From contig NZ_OESS01000002.1 in assembly GCF_900240285.1 (NCBI RefSeq), positions 1,273,801-1,337,800 of the forward strand: 64,000 nt of DNA, read 5' to 3'. The notes under the pieces were generated by a model that ran no database searches, had not been told where the DNA came from, and saw only the letters and a program-made list of their open reading frames with translations. Shown here piece by piece: positions 41,948 through 51,934 of the stretch. The translations under genes and the position numbers were made by a program. Source of the stretch: Halobacillus sp. Marseille-P3879 (GTDB lineage Bacteria > Bacillota > Bacilli > Bacillales > Halobacillaceae). Position 1 is the stretch's first letter. Each line of letters opens with the position of its first letter.

Positions 41948-44569
41948 TTATTGTACCATCATATCTTCCACCTGTTGGGATGTAAGCAGTATATCTCTTG
42001 GCTTACTTCCTTTTGATTCAGATATAATGCCATAATCAGCCATTTGGTCAATAAGCCGAGCTGCACGGTTGTATCCAACTTTAAAACGTCGTTGAAGAAG
42101 GGATGCACTTGCTCCATTCTGCTCAATAACGAACTGAACGGCTTCTTCAAAAAGCTCGTCTGTTGATTCTTCACTGGAAACCTGCTGAATTAATTCTTCC
42201 TGCTCAAACAAATAATTGGGCGGTGCTGTTTTCTTTACATAGTTTGTTACACGTTCAATTTCATCATCTGAAACAAAAGCTCCCTGGATACGAACGGACT
42301 GACCAGCTCCATTTTCAATGAACAGCATATCGCCTTTTCCTAACAGCTTCTCCGCTCCTGCTGTATCTATAATCGTCCGTGAATCTACTTGAGAAGATAC
42401 GCTGAAAGCTATTCTGGTAGGAATATTGGCTTTAATTAATCCGGTTATAACATCAACGGACGGCCGTTGAGTAGCCAGCAGCAGATGGATGCCGCAAGCT
42501 CTGGCCTTTTGAGCGATACGACAAATTGAATCTTCTACTTCTTGAGGAGAAACCATCATCAAGTCGGCTAATTCATCAATTACAATGACTAAATAAGGCA
42601 TTTTCTCTGAACGACGGTCCTGTTGGATCATTTTTTCATTGTAACGCTCTACATCTCTCGCTCCTTCAGTTACAAATTTTTCGTAGCGTTCTTCCATTTC
42701 TTTAACGGCCCATTTAAGAGCAGAAGTTGCAGCTTTAACATCGGTAATCACAGGAGATACCAGATGCGGAAGATTATTATAAGGCGCCAATTCCACCATT
42801 TTAGGGTCTATAAGCATAAATTTAACGTCCTCGTGGTGGGCTTTATAGAGCATACTAATTAGAATCGTGTTAATACATACGCTCTTCCCTGACCCTGTAG
42901 CACCCGCTATTAACCCGTGAGGCATTTTCTTTAAATTAGTCACGACCGTGTCTCCGCCAATATCAAGCCCGAGACCTACCGACAAGGGAGATGGGTCGTT
43001 TTTAAATGCATTTGATTCAAAGATCTCCTGCAGCCCTACCATTTCTGGTTGACGGTTGGGTACCTCTATCCCTACAGCTTGTTTACCTGGTATGGGAGCT
43101 TCAATTCTAATGTCTCTTGCAGCCATACTAAGCTTAATATCATCGGATAGATTTGTGATTTTACTAACTTTCACACCAGGCTCAGGCTGCACTTCAAATC
43201 GGGTTACAGCTGGACCCTTCATTGCATGCACTACCTTTGCCTTTACATGGAACTGTCTCAGCGTATTCTCCAGCAGATCCATTTGAGACTGAATCCAGCC
43301 ATCATCGTCTTCGGATCTCATTTTTTTATCATTTAAAAGGTGCAAAGGTGTCGCTTGTTGAAGTGGTTGCTCCGCCTGTTCGGTGGTAGTACTCTTATTT
43401 AGAGTTTTTTTTTGCTGATCACGTGAGCGCTTATCTCTCGGCGTCATCACTACATTAAATGGAACGCTTTTCCTTTCCATTCGTTTTTCTCGATTTGACT
43501 GTTTATTAGATTTCTTATTTTCTACGGGTTGGGGTTTAGTTTTAACCTCAACATCCATTTGCTCTTCAGCTGTTTTTTCTACATGCCCTTCATGTTCTTG
43601 TTCACTCGCAGATGAAGCACCTATTTCCTGATAAGCTTCCTCATCATCAGCTCGGTGCCCGGATTCAACTTCAGCTTCATTGGTGTCCTCCTCAGGTGCC
43701 GGCTTTACTACTTCATTTTCTTCAACCGCAGGGAAGAAACCAGCTTCTTCATCAGCTTGATGTTTCGGTTCAAACCCGCTTTCCATCCAATCCTCAGCTG
43801 GAACCTCTGCCTGTGCCTCATCTTGTTGTTCTTCAGTAACAGGGAAAGAACCAATTTCCTCCTCGAGAATCTCATTTTCAGTTTCGGCTTCATCTGCTGG
43901 AACACGGTTTAAAGAAGAAGGGGCATCGTCAAATTCCGAATTGTCTTCTTCAAATGCTTCGGTTTTAAAATCCGAAGCGGCTGCGGATTCTGTTTCTGCT
44001 GATTCTTGTTCCTCTTTAGCTTGCTTACTTGATTGTAACTTCCCTAAAACTCTCTGGCGTACAATCTGCCAGTGTTCTTCGTCATAACGTGCCTGTTCCA
44101 TTTTTGCTGTTTTCCCATTACTTTCATCTTTATCAGGTAATTCTTCAAAGTTTGTGGCCGGAGTAGACCGGGGGTGAAATCCATATACAGGAGAAGGTAC
44201 ATCTGTTGGTGTAAATGGTTCAGCCGGAGTTTCCGGAAGTTCGACCTTATTCGAACGCTGTTCTTCAGAAGGAGTACGATTCCTTCTCTTAGAACTCTTT
44301 GGAGCAGGTGCATCGCCCTCTTGACTAGAATACCTTGCCCTCTTTCGGGAAGGTCGTTCAGTTGTTTCCTGTTCTTCTATGGGCTTTGAATGATCAGGTA
44401 TAACAGGAAAGCGAAAATTACCTTGTTTTGGATATCTATAGGTCATCTTTGTGTTTGCATTTAATTCATTGCGGTCCCGTTCATTAGTGGAGTAAGGTGC
44501 TTTTTTGTACTCTCGGCTGTCATCATCGTCAAAGAAACCTTTAAATTTATTTTTAAATTGATTCCACAT
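41948..44569 (-). CDS. sftA: DNA translocase SftA (FtsK/SpoIIIE family, soluble)
   Basis: An 873-residue translocase. The N-terminal ~400 residues have no TM helices and are rich in Glu, Asp, Ser and Lys (disordered linker), which distinguishes SftA (YtpT) from SpoIIIE. The motor carries Walker A GATGSGKSV (~residue 556), FMLIDPKMVELAPYNNLPHL, and Walker B YLVIVIDELADLMM (~666). The C-terminal gamma winged helix (~810-873; GASASLLQRRFKVGYNRAARLIDQM) reads chromosomal polarity sequences. It moves trapped chromosome arms at the division septum. The acidic linker is longer than I would expect and fits a salt-adapted proteome. Confidence 0.94.
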   Translation of the reverse strand: MWNQFKNKFKGFFDDDDSREYKKAPYSTNERDRNELNANTKMTYRYPKQGNFRFPVIPDHSKPIEEQETTERPSRKRARYSSQEGDAPAPKSSKRRNRTPSEEQRSNKVELPETPAEPFTPTDVPSPVYGFHPRSTPATNFEELPDKDESNGKTAKMEQARYDEEHWQIVRQRVLGKLQSSKQAKEEQESAETESAAASDFKTEAFEEDNSEFDDAPSSLNRVPADEAETENEILEEEIGSFPVTEEQQDEAQAEVPAEDWMESGFEPKHQADEEAGFFPAVEENEVVKPAPEEDTNEAEVESGHRADDEEAYQEIGASSASEQEHEGHVEKTAEEQMDVEVKTKPQPVENKKSNKQSNREKRMERKSVPFNVVMTPRDKRSRDQQKKTLNKSTTTEQAEQPLQQATPLHLLNDKKMRSEDDDGWIQSQMDLLENTLRQFHVKAKVVHAMKGPAVTRFEVQPEPGVKVSKITNLSDDIKLSMAARDIRIEAPIPGKQAVGIEVPNRQPEMVGLQEIFESNAFKNDPSPLSVGLGLDIGGDTVVTNLKKMPHGLIAGATGSGKSVCINTILISMLYKAHHEDVKFMLIDPKMVELAPYNNLPHLVSPVITDVKAATSALKWAVKEMEERYEKFVTEGARDVERYNEKMIQQDRRSEKMPYLVIVIDELADLMMVSPQEVEDSICRIAQKARACGIHLLLATQRPSVDVITGLIKANIPTRIAFSVSSQVDSRTIIDTAGAEKLLGKGDMLFIENGAGQSVRIQGAFVSDDEIERVTNYVKKTAPPNYLFEQEELIQQVSSEESTDELFEEAVQFVIEQNGASASLLQRRFKVGYNRAARLIDQMADYGIISESKGSKPRDILLTSQQVEDMMVQ

Positions 44570-44671
44570 GATATTCTCACACTTTCCTTTTCTCTCTTTA
44601 TATTAGTAGTACCTCTTATTTTAACAGGTTTTTTAATAGATTTGGTTTACATTCTATTTAAAAATTTAGAA

Positions 44672-44720
44672 GAAAATAAAAAGAAGCAAAGGGCTTAGTA
44701 CTTAAGGTCCCTTTGCTTCT
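44672..44720 (-). terminator. terminator downstream of ytpR
   Basis: AGAAGCAAAGGG (44682-44693) pairs perfectly with CCCTTTGCTTCT (44709-44720); the minus strand then reads TTTTATTTT. Confidence 0.85.
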
Positions 44721-44812
44721 CGAATTCAAGCTTTTTAAATTTCTGTGTGATCTCTATCTCAGAACATGCCTGGAGATTTCGGAATACTCTCTGGCTCGTA
44801 TAACTAATCTAA

Positions 44813-45418
44813 TTAAAGATTGAATGGCTCTCCCGGCTTCTCTTCCCCGCTTAAAACCAGAATTCCTTTTTCTTTTGGTGCATCTTTTAAACCAAGCTCC
44901 TTCGCTGAGCATATCATCCCTGTAGAAGGAACACCGCGCAGCTCGGCTGATTTAATTTTCATACCACCAGGCATAGTGGCACCAACCTTTGCCACAACAA
45001 CGTGTTGACCTTCCTCTACGTTGGGAGCCCCGCAGACAATCTGCAAAGTTTCGTCTCCTACATCAACCTGACAGACACTTAACTTATCAGCATTTTCGTG
45101 AGGCTCTTTGGCGTTAACATACCCCACTACAAATTTAGGTGAAAGATCAAAATCTAAAGCATCATCGAGGTTACTTTCATGAAATAATCCTTTCAACTGG
45201 TCCAGTAAGGTTTCTGTCATTTCAATCTTACCGTGTTCGGCAAGTGTAAAATAACGGGAAGCATTAAAGATATTGTAACCTAACAAAGAGTGATCATCCT
45301 GATTAGTAATTTTTACAATATCCCCGTATGTTTTATACGTTGAAGTCAATCTTTCCCCATCTTTCACTGGAATTATTAAAACATCCCCTATACCTTTAGG
45401 GTTGTAAAATACATCCAT
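44813..45418 (-). CDS. ytpR: tRNA-binding (EMAP/CsaA-type) protein YtpR
   Basis: A 201-residue protein. Residues ~1-85 form the DUF4479 domain peculiar to YtpR. Residues ~90-200 are an OB-fold tRNA-binding domain with [55 protein letters not shown] and ICSAKELGL, similar to the N-terminal domain of the PheRS beta subunit. It probably binds structured RNA; the target is unknown. It starts 2 nt after the ytpQ stop, in the conserved ytpP-ytpQ-ytpR order. Confidence 0.92.
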   Translation of the reverse strand: MDVFYNPKGIGDVLIIPVKDGERLTSTYKTYGDIVKITNQDDHSLLGYNIFNASRYFTLAEHGKIEMTETLLDQLKGLFHESNLDDALDFDLSPKFVVGYVNAKEPHENADKLSVCQVDVGDETLQIVCGAPNVEEGQHVVVAKVGATMPGGMKIKSAELRGVPSTGMICSAKELGLKDAPKEKGILVLSGEEKPGEPFNL

Positions 45419-45420
45419 TA

Positions 45421-46239
45421 TTAATCTTCCTTTCGTTTATCCTTTGGTTTTTTTTGAGCTAAAATAAAGATAGGTTCCAATGTTTTATCTTCGTACAAGA
45501 AGGAAAGAGAAGTAACCGGTACAGTACCTTCAGCAAAAAACTTCATGGCCATTTGAGCTAGAATGTCATACCCTTCAGGATTCTTGATATCGGCAAAAAT
45601 AATCACATCCTGATGAGGTATGCTTATGGCAAGTTCTCCTTCAAACTCCGCCTTCATCTTCTCAAGCAGAACTTCGTTTAAGATCCTACTGGCATCATAA
45701 CCATCCCTCGTAGATTGAAAATAAAAATCATTTCCATAAACCGTGTCTCTTTTTAAATCAACAGATAATGAACGGGCATTAAAGCTGGCTATTTCCTTCA
45801 ATCGTTCAATAGACCAGTTTTCACGTTCTATCATTTCTTCATCAATTAATTGATAGGACTTTCCTAAATCCAATGCATAAAATATACGGGTCTCCGCAGT
45901 ATGTTCAGCAGAAATTAATTTCTTTCCACCTTCTGTTTCTGTCGGAAAAGATCCCGCTCGGATAACAGGAAATATGTTCTTCTCTTTTCCGTTTAAAGAA
46001 TGTGTTTCATTCATAATCCGCAAGGCTTCTTCAACGTGGTCCTCTAATTCGTCCACTGCAGGCTCCCCGCGGCTTTCGTATTTAGCAATTACTTTTGGCA
46101 AAGTGATAGTGATTCCTTTGCCTGAGTCCTTCCACTCAATTCGAAACGTATCTTTATCACGATTAAACGTAGTTTTCCACTCGTCTTTTTGAAATCGTTC
46201 TTCTAATATTTTTTTCATTTTTATACTCGTAACTTTCAT
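45421..46239 (-). CDS. ytpQ: DUF1444 protein YtpQ
   Basis: A 272-residue soluble alpha/beta protein matching DUF1444 (YtpQ): N-terminal helix MKKILEERF, then [12 protein letters not shown] and [26 protein letters not shown], and a C-terminal domain ending in a Lys-rich tail. AAGGAGG stands 10 nt before the ATG at 46239; an ATG seven codons later is the alternative. It is coupled to ytpR. No catalytic motif is evident and the family has no assigned biochemical role that I know of. Confidence 0.88.
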   Translation of the reverse strand: MKVTSIKMKKILEERFQKDEWKTTFNRDKDTFRIEWKDSGKGITITLPKVIAKYESRGEPAVDELEDHVEEALRIMNETHSLNGKEKNIFPVIRAGSFPTETEGGKKLISAEHTAETRIFYALDLGKSYQLIDEEMIERENWSIERLKEIASFNARSLSVDLKRDTVYGNDFYFQSTRDGYDASRILNEVLLEKMKAEFEGELAISIPHQDVIIFADIKNPEGYDILAQMAMKFFAEGTVPVTSLSFLYEDKTLEPIFILAQKKPKDKRKED

Positions 46240-46340
46240 GTAAGCTGTTCCTCCTTATTTATGAAGAGGTTGAATCCGTTGTCTATTTTAGCATAATTAA
46301 AGCTGATACACGAAAATGACCCTCCAAAAAGAAAACCAGG

Positions 46341-46569
46341 CTGGGACAAAACTGAATAAATCATAAAATAATCCGAATGATTCTGTAGAAATCAGTTCGG
46401 ATTATTTATGTTAAAGAGAATTTACACCATCGCTCTGTCAAAATATTCCACTTTCCTGCGGGATCCGCTGCTCGCGCTTTTCCCACAGGAGTCTGCGTAC
46501 TTTGACTACGCTAATGATCTGCGTTTATACGAATGTTGTTTTTTACTCACTGCTTTACTTATGTCCCAG
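46341..46569. repeat. MITE-like intergenic repeat with terminal inverted repeats
   Basis: A 229-bp non-coding block bounded by CTGGGACA (46341-46348) and its exact complement TGTCCCAG (46562-46569). It contains an internal hairpin (AATAATCCGAA.../...TTCGGATTATT, about 46369-46407) and a GC-rich core (CCTGCGGG...CCCACAGG, 46455-46490) unlike the surrounding A/T-rich intergenic DNA. Such blocks recur between genes in halophilic Bacillaceae, as far as I recall. It ends five bases before the ytpP stop codon and may serve as its terminator. Confidence 0.65.
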
Positions 46570-46574
46570 TGCGA

Positions 46575-46892
46575 TTAAACTTCTACGTTTTTAATGAATT
46601 GCTCGATTTCTTCTCTGGATTTCGCATCTTTACTAACAAACCGGCCAACTTCTTCCCCGTTGTTATAAGCTAGAAAACTTGGAATTCCAAAGATATCGTT
46701 TTCTGCACATATATGAATAAATTGGTCGCGATCCACATATACAAATGTCCATTCTGAGAACTCTTCTTCAAGCTCCGGAAGAAAGGGTTCAATTACACGA
46801 CAGTCCGGGCACCATTCCGCTGAGAATAAGAGTATGGCTTTGTCGTTGTTTATAATATCTTTTAACTGTTCGTCCGTTTTTAACGTGATCAT
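46575..46892 (-). CDS. ytpP: thioredoxin-like protein YtpP
   Basis: A 105-residue thioredoxin fold. FSAEWCPDCRVIEPF (residue ~23) holds the WCPDC active site, DIFGIPSFLAY (~68) the cis-proline loop, and the C-terminal helix is intact. YtpP-type proteins reduce disulfides and have been linked to bacillithiol/CoA redox systems. A GGAGGTG site precedes the ATG. It lies upstream of ytpQ-ytpR on the same strand with the repeat element between them. Confidence 0.9.
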   Translation of the reverse strand: MITLKTDEQLKDIINNDKAILLFSAEWCPDCRVIEPFLPELEEEFSEWTFVYVDRDQFIHICAENDIFGIPSFLAYNNGEEVGRFVSKDAKSREEIEQFIKNVEV

Positions 46893-46925
46893 GTCAGCAC
46901 CTCCGCCTGTTATTTTAGCATAAGT

Positions 46926-47942
46926 TTATTCATAATCAATCACCATGTCTCCTGGCTTTATCCACCCTTTTTTTCTAAACCATGCAGCTATAAGTAAACT
47001 AATCAGCGCAGGTCCAATGAAATGCAGCATAAATATTCCCCATGCTACTTCCCAGGAGAATCCCAGGGACTCAAAAGTCATAATTTGCCCTACGAGACCA
47101 CTCGTTCCCATACCAGCACCTGCAGCGTTATTTTCAAATTGCAGCCAGGTGGTTGCAATGGGGGCTAACAATGCTCCTGCGACAGTAGGAGGTACTATAA
47201 TAATAGGTTTCTTAACAATGTTAGCAACTTGAAGCATGGAAGTCCCAATTCCTTGTGCTATAACACCCCCAACTCCATTATCCCGATAACTTATTGCTGC
47301 AAACCCAACCATTTGAGCCGCACAGCCTACCGTGGCAGCCCCAGCTGCAATTCCATCAATCGAGAGCATTAAGGCAATAGCTAGACTTGAGATAGGTGCA
47401 GTTAAAGCTATTCCCATCAATATAGCTACGAGCACTCCCATTACGATCGGCTGCTGCAGCGTAGCCCAATTAATAAGCTGCCCAAATCCAGTCATAAATT
47501 GATCAATCGGGGGTCCGATTAAAGAACCAACCGCAAATCCAATAACTATAGTAACGAAGGGGGTGAGAATAATATCAATTCTAGTTTGTTTACTTATCAG
47601 CTTCCCAAATTCTGTGGCTGTCAGGGCAGAGACGTAACTCCCTGCCGGACCTCCTAGTTCAGCCCCGTAAGCCCCGCTGAATAAAGCAGCAAAAATAACA
47701 AGAGGAGGAGCCTTTAATCCATAGGCAATAGCTGCACCAATCGCCCCTCCCCATATTTTTGAGTCCATAGCAAAGCTTCCCATTTCAACAAATGAGTCAA
47801 TATTTAACTGCTCGCCAATCGTTTGAATAATCAAGCCAATAATTAATGAAGAAAACAAACCGAGCGCCATGTAGCTTAATGCAGTTATAAAATAAGCATG
47901 AAACGAAATATGTATATTTTTCTTCGCTAGAAATTCTTTCAT
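46926..47942 (-). CDS. EIIC-like (PTS_EIIC_2) membrane protein
   Basis: A 338-residue polytopic protein with about nine hydrophobic helices. GSFAMDSKIWGGAIGAAIAYGLKAPPLV and GPAGSYVSALTATEFGKL match the stand-alone PTS_EIIC_2 family (PF13303), annotated as a PTS IIC subunit although no EIIA or EIIB domain is fused and no PTS gene is nearby. It may therefore act as a non-PTS permease or a regulator of membrane function. The start ATG 47942 has AAAGGAG 9 nt upstream; a longer in-frame start overlaps this site. Substrate unknown. Confidence 0.82.
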   Translation of the reverse strand: MKEFLAKKNIHISFHAYFITALSYMALGLFSSLIIGLIIQTIGEQLNIDSFVEMGSFAMDSKIWGGAIGAAIAYGLKAPPLVIFAALFSGAYGAELGGPAGSYVSALTATEFGKLISKQTRIDIILTPFVTIVIGFAVGSLIGPPIDQFMTGFGQLINWATLQQPIVMGVLVAILMGIALTAPISSLAIALMLSIDGIAAGAATVGCAAQMVGFAAISYRDNGVGGVIAQGIGTSMLQVANIVKKPIIIVPPTVAGALLAPIATTWLQFENNAAGAGMGTSGLVGQIMTFESLGFSWEVAWGIFMLHFIGPALISLLIAAWFRKKGWIKPGDMVIDYE

Positions 47943-48189
47943 AGTTTCTACTCCTTTCTTCAACGTAATACATCTTACAACACTATTTTACAAGTGTAAA
48001 TACACTGCTAGTCTGCAACTTTAATTACAATACGCAATCCTTCTTTTATTTACGCTAGTTAGCTTATAGAGCTTATTACGATTTAACGAAAGAGTATGAG
48101 TGCTAAATATTGAGAGAAACTTTCGGAATAAATGCAGGAACATTCAAGAGAATTGGCTTATAAAGGTAATTTAAACAAAAAAGAAATAT

Positions 48190-48226
48190 AATAATCCCAT
48201 TTTTTATAAAAACGGGATTATTTTTC
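48190..48226. terminator. isolated hairpin terminator
   Basis: Arms 48190-48203 and 48209-48222 pair with one mismatch and are followed on the plus strand by TTTTT. No gene clearly ends here. The rest of 47943-48376 holds only A/T-rich promoter-like sequence. Confidence 0.55.
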
Positions 48227-48376
48227 GTGAGTATAAGATAGTGAATAATTGACTGAACTTGCGAAAAGTATAAATTCGCAGGAATAAGTATTTTACATTT
48301 ATAGTTTGTACCACTGGACAAGAATAATAGTTTGTGAACATACTAATCATAGAGTATCTTGAGGAGGGGTTTTAAG

Positions 48377-48817
48377 ATGGAATTCACTGTATATTTAGCT
48401 GGCCAGATTCATGATGATTGGAGGGAAAAGGTAAGAAAAACAGCGAAAGAAAGAGATCTGCCTATTCATTTCGTCGGCCCTCAAGAAAACCACGAACGTT
48501 CCGATAGAATAGGAGAAGAAATTTTAGGGCCACAGCCGAACAAGCGGCTTACCGACGATGCTGCTTCTGACATAAATAATTTTAGAACACAGCTTCTTCT
48601 TGAGAAAGCCGACGCCGTTATAGCTTTGTTTGGAGAGAGTTACAAACAATGGAATACAGCTCTGGATGCAGGGCTAGCTGTACAGGCTGACAAACCATTA
48701 ATTTTAGTGAGACCGGAATCGTTAATTCATCCATTAAAAGAACTATCCAACCAAGCAAACGTCACCGTTGAAACTATTGATCAGGCGCTGGCCGTTCTGT
48801 CTTACGTTTATGAATAA
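48377..48817 (+). CDS. ytoQ: YtoQ family protein
   Basis: A 146-residue Rossmann-like protein matching YtoQ: MEFTVYLAGQIHDDWREKV at the start, HFVGPQENHERSDRIGEEI, then DINNFRTQLLLEKADAVIALFGE and the nucleoside-deoxyribosyltransferase-like segment WNTALDAGLAVQADKPLIL. The fold recalls nucleoside 2-deoxyribosyltransferases, so a nucleotide-related activity is plausible but not shown. The ATG 48377 is 9 nt after GAGGAGG; the in-frame TTG at 48359 overlaps it. It ends at the bidirectional terminator shared with the DUF84 gene. Confidence 0.9.
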   Translation: MEFTVYLAGQIHDDWREKVRKTAKERDLPIHFVGPQENHERSDRIGEEILGPQPNKRLTDDAASDINNFRTQLLLEKADAVIALFGESYKQWNTALDAGLAVQADKPLILVRPESLIHPLKELSNQANVTVETIDQALAVLSYVYE

Positions 48818-48860
48818 TCAAAAAGAACATCCCTTCAAGATGAGGGATGTTCTTTTTGAT
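48817..48860. terminator. bidirectional terminator, ytoQ / DUF84 gene
   Basis: A perfect 18-bp stem (48817-48834 with 48843-48860, arm ATCAAAAAGAACATCCCT). The last codons of the minus-strand gene lie within it. Confidence 0.9.
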
Positions 48861-49353
48861 CGTGCTCCCATTGCCCTTTCAACAGTTTGACAACATGAGA
48901 GAACATTTCCTCACGTTTAATCACACTGTTCGTAAAAATACCAATCGCACCTTCATGCTTACTTACATTTGCCTTTTCAGCATAAGCATCCATCAGCTCC
49001 CCTAGCTCTCTTCCTGTCTGCAAACCTTCACTAATCTCATCTGGAAGAGGGATCCTTGCTCCACTGGCTCGATAAACATTTTCCTTCTGATCGACTAAAG
49101 CTCCCCAATTGCAGAGAAATAGGTCGCCTTCAATCTCCATAACTCCGCCTTCTAGACCGATCCCAAGTTCACTTTTTTTCATAACAGCACATTCACGGGC
49201 TCGGTTAACGGCTCCTTCCAATGTCTCTTCATCAGAAAAAGGTTGAGCAGCTACTTTGGATTCTACTTCAACACTTAATACATCATCATTAGCAAATACT
49301 TTTTTTACTGCTTCAACTTTTGTTGGGTTTGTCGAACCAATATAAATCTTCAC
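48835..49353 (-). CDS. DUF84 inosine/xanthosine triphosphatase (YjjX family)
   Basis: A 172-residue NTPase of the ITPase-like fold. IGSTNPTKVEAVKKVF at the N-terminus is the nucleotide-binding loop, QPFSDEETLEGAVNRA (~42) and GIGLEGGV (~65) are family motifs, and CNWGALVDQ (~80) lines the pocket. It should clear non-canonical purine triphosphates (ITP/XTP). It sits alone between convergent ytoQ and co-directional ytoP. The C-terminus runs into the shared terminator stem. Confidence 0.88.
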   Translation of the reverse strand: MKIYIGSTNPTKVEAVKKVFANDDVLSVEVESKVAAQPFSDEETLEGAVNRARECAVMKKSELGIGLEGGVMEIEGDLFLCNWGALVDQKENVYRASGARIPLPDEISEGLQTGRELGELMDAYAEKANVSKHEGAIGIFTNSVIKREEMFSHVVKLLKGQWEHDQKEHPSS

Positions 49354-49442
49354 TCACCGTACACCTGCCTATAACTAATCTGTTTTTATATCTTAACACA
49401 AAGCCGTCAAAGCTATCAGCCCTGTCCGACTCGTTCTGTCCT

Positions 49443-50510
49443 TTAACTCTTCGATTTAATATAATCAACGGTATTTTGGTCTGTTGATTTCACAAGCTGC
49501 ACAATCAATTCTTTAGCAGCAGCATAATCATCAACATGAATAATGGAGGAGGACGTATGAATATACCTTGAGCAGATCCCTACTACGGCTGAAGGAACAC
49601 CCTCATTGGTGACATGTACACGGCCAGCATCCGTTCCCCCCTGCGAAACAAAATACTGATAAGGTATATCATGCGTTTCTGCTGTATCTAAAATAAAATC
49701 TCTCATTCCTCGATGAGTTACCATCGATTTATCTAAAATCCTTAATAAAGCTCCTTTTCCAAGCTGTCCAAATTCCTTATCATCCCCGCTCATATCATTA
49801 GCTGGAGAAGCATCCAGCGCATAAAACACGTCCGGATCAATCATATGGGAAGCCGCCTGAGCTCCTCTTAACCCTACCTCTTCCTGTACGGTAGCGCCGG
49901 AGTATAGCTGGTTAGGAAGACTCTCTTCCTTCAGCTCTTTTAACAGTTCAATAGCAAGCCCACAGCCATAACGGTTATCCCATGCCTTTGCAAGTATCTT
50001 CTTATCATTAGCCATTGGTGTAAACGGGCATACCGGCACAATCTGCTGACCGGGCTTAATCCCTATTCTCTCCGCATCTTCTCTGTCGTCTGCTCCAATA
50101 TCAATGAGCATATTCTTTATTTCCATCGGCTTTTTTCTTTGTTCAGGTGTTAAATTGTGAGGTGGGATAGACCCAATGACACCTGTTACAGGCCCCTGCT
50201 TTGTAATAATTTGAACACGCTGAGCCAGCATGACCTGATTCCACCACCCGCCTAGTGTTTGGAAACGAAGCATACCATTCTTTGTTATTTGCGTAACCAT
50301 AAAACCCACTTCATCCATATGACCGGCTACCATTACTCGAGGTCCTTTGGCTTTTTTGATACCGAATATTCCACCCAATCCGTCTTGAATTGTCTCATCA
50401 GAGTATTTACTTAATTCTTCTTTCATAAAGCTGCGTACCAGATGTTCATTCCCAGGGGTTCCTGGTAATTCAGTAAGCGTTTTAAATAAATCTTGAGTTA
50501 CTTGGTTCAT
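49443..50510 (-). CDS. ytoP: M42 family aminopeptidase (YtoP)
   Basis: A 355-residue M42 metallo-aminopeptidase. Metal ligands appear in AGHMDEVGF (His/Asp, residue ~62), DNRYGCG (~175), [10 protein letters not shown] (~205, catalytic Glu pair), ALDASPAND (~229) and [14 protein letters not shown] (~312). These cobalt/zinc enzymes form dodecamers and trim peptides; glutamyl or general aminopeptidase activity is reported for relatives. The ATG 50510 has AAAGGAG 9 nt upstream; an ATG eight codons earlier overlaps this site. Divergent from the PepSY gene at 50657. Confidence 0.93.
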   Translation of the reverse strand: MNQVTQDLFKTLTELPGTPGNEHLVRSFMKEELSKYSDETIQDGLGGIFGIKKAKGPRVMVAGHMDEVGFMVTQITKNGMLRFQTLGGWWNQVMLAQRVQIITKQGPVTGVIGSIPPHNLTPEQRKKPMEIKNMLIDIGADDREDAERIGIKPGQQIVPVCPFTPMANDKKILAKAWDNRYGCGLAIELLKELKEESLPNQLYSGATVQEEVGLRGAQAASHMIDPDVFYALDASPANDMSGDDKEFGQLGKGALLRILDKSMVTHRGMRDFILDTAETHDIPYQYFVSQGGTDAGRVHVTNEGVPSAVVGICSRYIHTSSSIIHVDDYAAAKELIVQLVKSTDQNTVDYIKSKS

Positions 50511-50656
50511 TATGTACCTCTCCTTTATCTCCATCTGCTTATAGTTTACCTAAAAACGGAAAATGATTCTACATTATCGAACTGAGGTTTTAATTTCCTT
50601 TTAATGAGAAATCTAGTATACTGAATGATAGTATATTGATTAGAGGTGAGTGAACT

Positions 50657-50974
50657 ATGAATTGGAAAAAAGTTGCCATAGCTGCTGGTGTGGGAGCACT
50701 TGCAGGTTATGTCGTGAAAGAACAAGTAGCTAACAAACAAGGCGTCACTCCTGAAAAAGCTCTAAAAATTGCCAAGGAAGCATTTAAAAAACAAGGCCCG
50801 ATCAGCGGTTCATGGATTTATATGAAACCTGAGGAATTAAACAAAAACGGCATTAATTATGAAGTATACCGCGGCGGGATTTCCAAAAACCAGGATGGAG
50901 AAACGTCTCAATACGAATTCTTCATTGATTCTGAAACAGGTACCATTATTGATGTAAGCGAACAAACAGCCTAA
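50657..50974 (+). CDS. PepSY-domain small exported/membrane protein (YtzB-like)
   Basis: A 105-residue protein with one N-terminal hydrophobic helix (VAIAAGVGALAGYVV) and a PepSY domain (TPEKALKIAKEAFKK..GSWIYMKPEEL..YEVYRGGI..YEFFIDSETGTIIDVSEQ). PepSY domains act as peptidase-inhibitor or metal/redox accessory modules at the membrane. GAGGTGAGTG precedes the ATG. Divergent orientation from ytoP is the arrangement of ytzB in B. subtilis, to which I tentatively relate it. Partner unknown. Confidence 0.83.
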   Translation: MNWKKVAIAAGVGALAGYVVKEQVANKQGVTPEKALKIAKEAFKKQGPISGSWIYMKPEELNKNGINYEVYRGGISKNQDGETSQYEFFIDSETGTIIDVSEQTA

Positions 50975-50979
50975 TTATT

Positions 50980-51016
50980 TCACCCCCGGCTTCTCCAAAA
51001 GCCGGGGGTGATTTTA
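50980..51016. terminator. bidirectional terminator, PepSY gene / ytnP
   Basis: CACCCCCGGC (50981-50990) pairs perfectly with GCCGGGGGTG (51001-51010), flanked by T-rich sequence on both sides. It is the most GC-rich hairpin in the window. Confidence 0.9.
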
Positions 51017-51868
51017 TTTATACTGGGATGGCGGACGCTCTACGGAAGCAATTACCTCACCATTTTCATCATATTTCAGCGCTCGGAATTCAGCGTCATG
51101 ATAAAACGTATACCAGGCATTTTTCTTGTAACCATAACTCATCCATTTTTCCTTCTCATGAACAGAAGTGACCGGGTAGTCATCATAAGCTAAAGCCCAC
51201 AAAACGTTTTGATGAGCATGGGTTGGCATTATATCAGCCATATGAATAAAAGAGTCATCATTATCTTCATATAACAAGATAGAATGTCCGTCACTGTGTC
51301 CCCCCGTATGGATCATCTTTAACCCTTCTACAATCTCTATTTCCTCTGTAAAGGTATGTACCTGGTCCTCTACGGGCTTCCAGTTGTCTTCCCAATAAGT
51401 ATTTCTCGAACGAATATTAGGATTTCTCATTTCATTCCACTCTGTGAGACTTGTGTAAATTTCAGCATTAGGGAAAACAGGAACCAGCTTGTCTCCTTCC
51501 CACTTTGTAAGGCCGCAGGCATGATCAAAATGCAGGTGGGTCATACAAACAATATCAATATCTCCGGGTGTAAGGGAGACCTTTGAAAGTTCTCCCGTCA
51601 AATGAGCTTCCTCTTTGACCCCAAAGATCTTCTTTTGCTTCTCTGTGAGTTTATCATTACCTATCCCTGACTCGATTAATATGTTTTTACCTTTTAACTG
51701 AAGCAGTATAGGATCTGTTCTCAATTCAATTTGGTTTAGATCGTTAACCGGGTACTTTTTACTCCATAAGGCACGGGGGACAACGCCGAACATAGCCCCA
51801 CCGTCCAAGTGAGTCACTCCACCATTCAGCCATGATAATTTCGCTTTCCCAATTTCTAATGATTCCAA
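51014..51868 (-). CDS. ytnP: metallo-beta-lactamase-fold hydrolase YtnP (lactonase-like)
   Basis: A 284-residue MBL hydrolase. [10 protein letters not shown] (residue ~113) is the HxHxDH dizinc motif, [10 protein letters not shown] (~189) gives the third His, and [11 protein letters not shown] (~210) the bridging Asp. The N-terminal [20 protein letters not shown] matches YtnP, described in Bacillus as a quorum-quenching lactonase acting on bacterial signals. TTG at 51868 is chosen because GGAGG lies 8 nt upstream; the apparent earlier start lies within that site. It follows trmB on the same strand, 66 bp away. Confidence 0.92.
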   Translation of the reverse strand: MESLEIGKAKLSWLNGGVTHLDGGAMFGVVPRALWSKKYPVNDLNQIELRTDPILLQLKGKNILIESGIGNDKLTEKQKKIFGVKEEAHLTGELSKVSLTPGDIDIVCMTHLHFDHACGLTKWEGDKLVPVFPNAEIYTSLTEWNEMRNPNIRSRNTYWEDNWKPVEDQVHTFTEEIEIVEGLKMIHTGGHSDGHSILLYEDNDDSFIHMADIMPTHAHQNVLWALAYDDYPVTSVHEKEKWMSYGYKKNAWYTFYHDAEFRALKYDENGEVIASVERPPSQYK

Positions 51869-51934
51869 AGCTTTCACCTCCAAAAACTTAGCCTTATTCT
51901 ACCATAAAACAAGAGGTGATTGTAAGCGCTGTCA

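Noticed and set aside
48103..48321. 72-codon minus-strand ORF
   Set aside because: Runs through a terminator hairpin in A/T-rich intergenic DNA and has no ribosome site.
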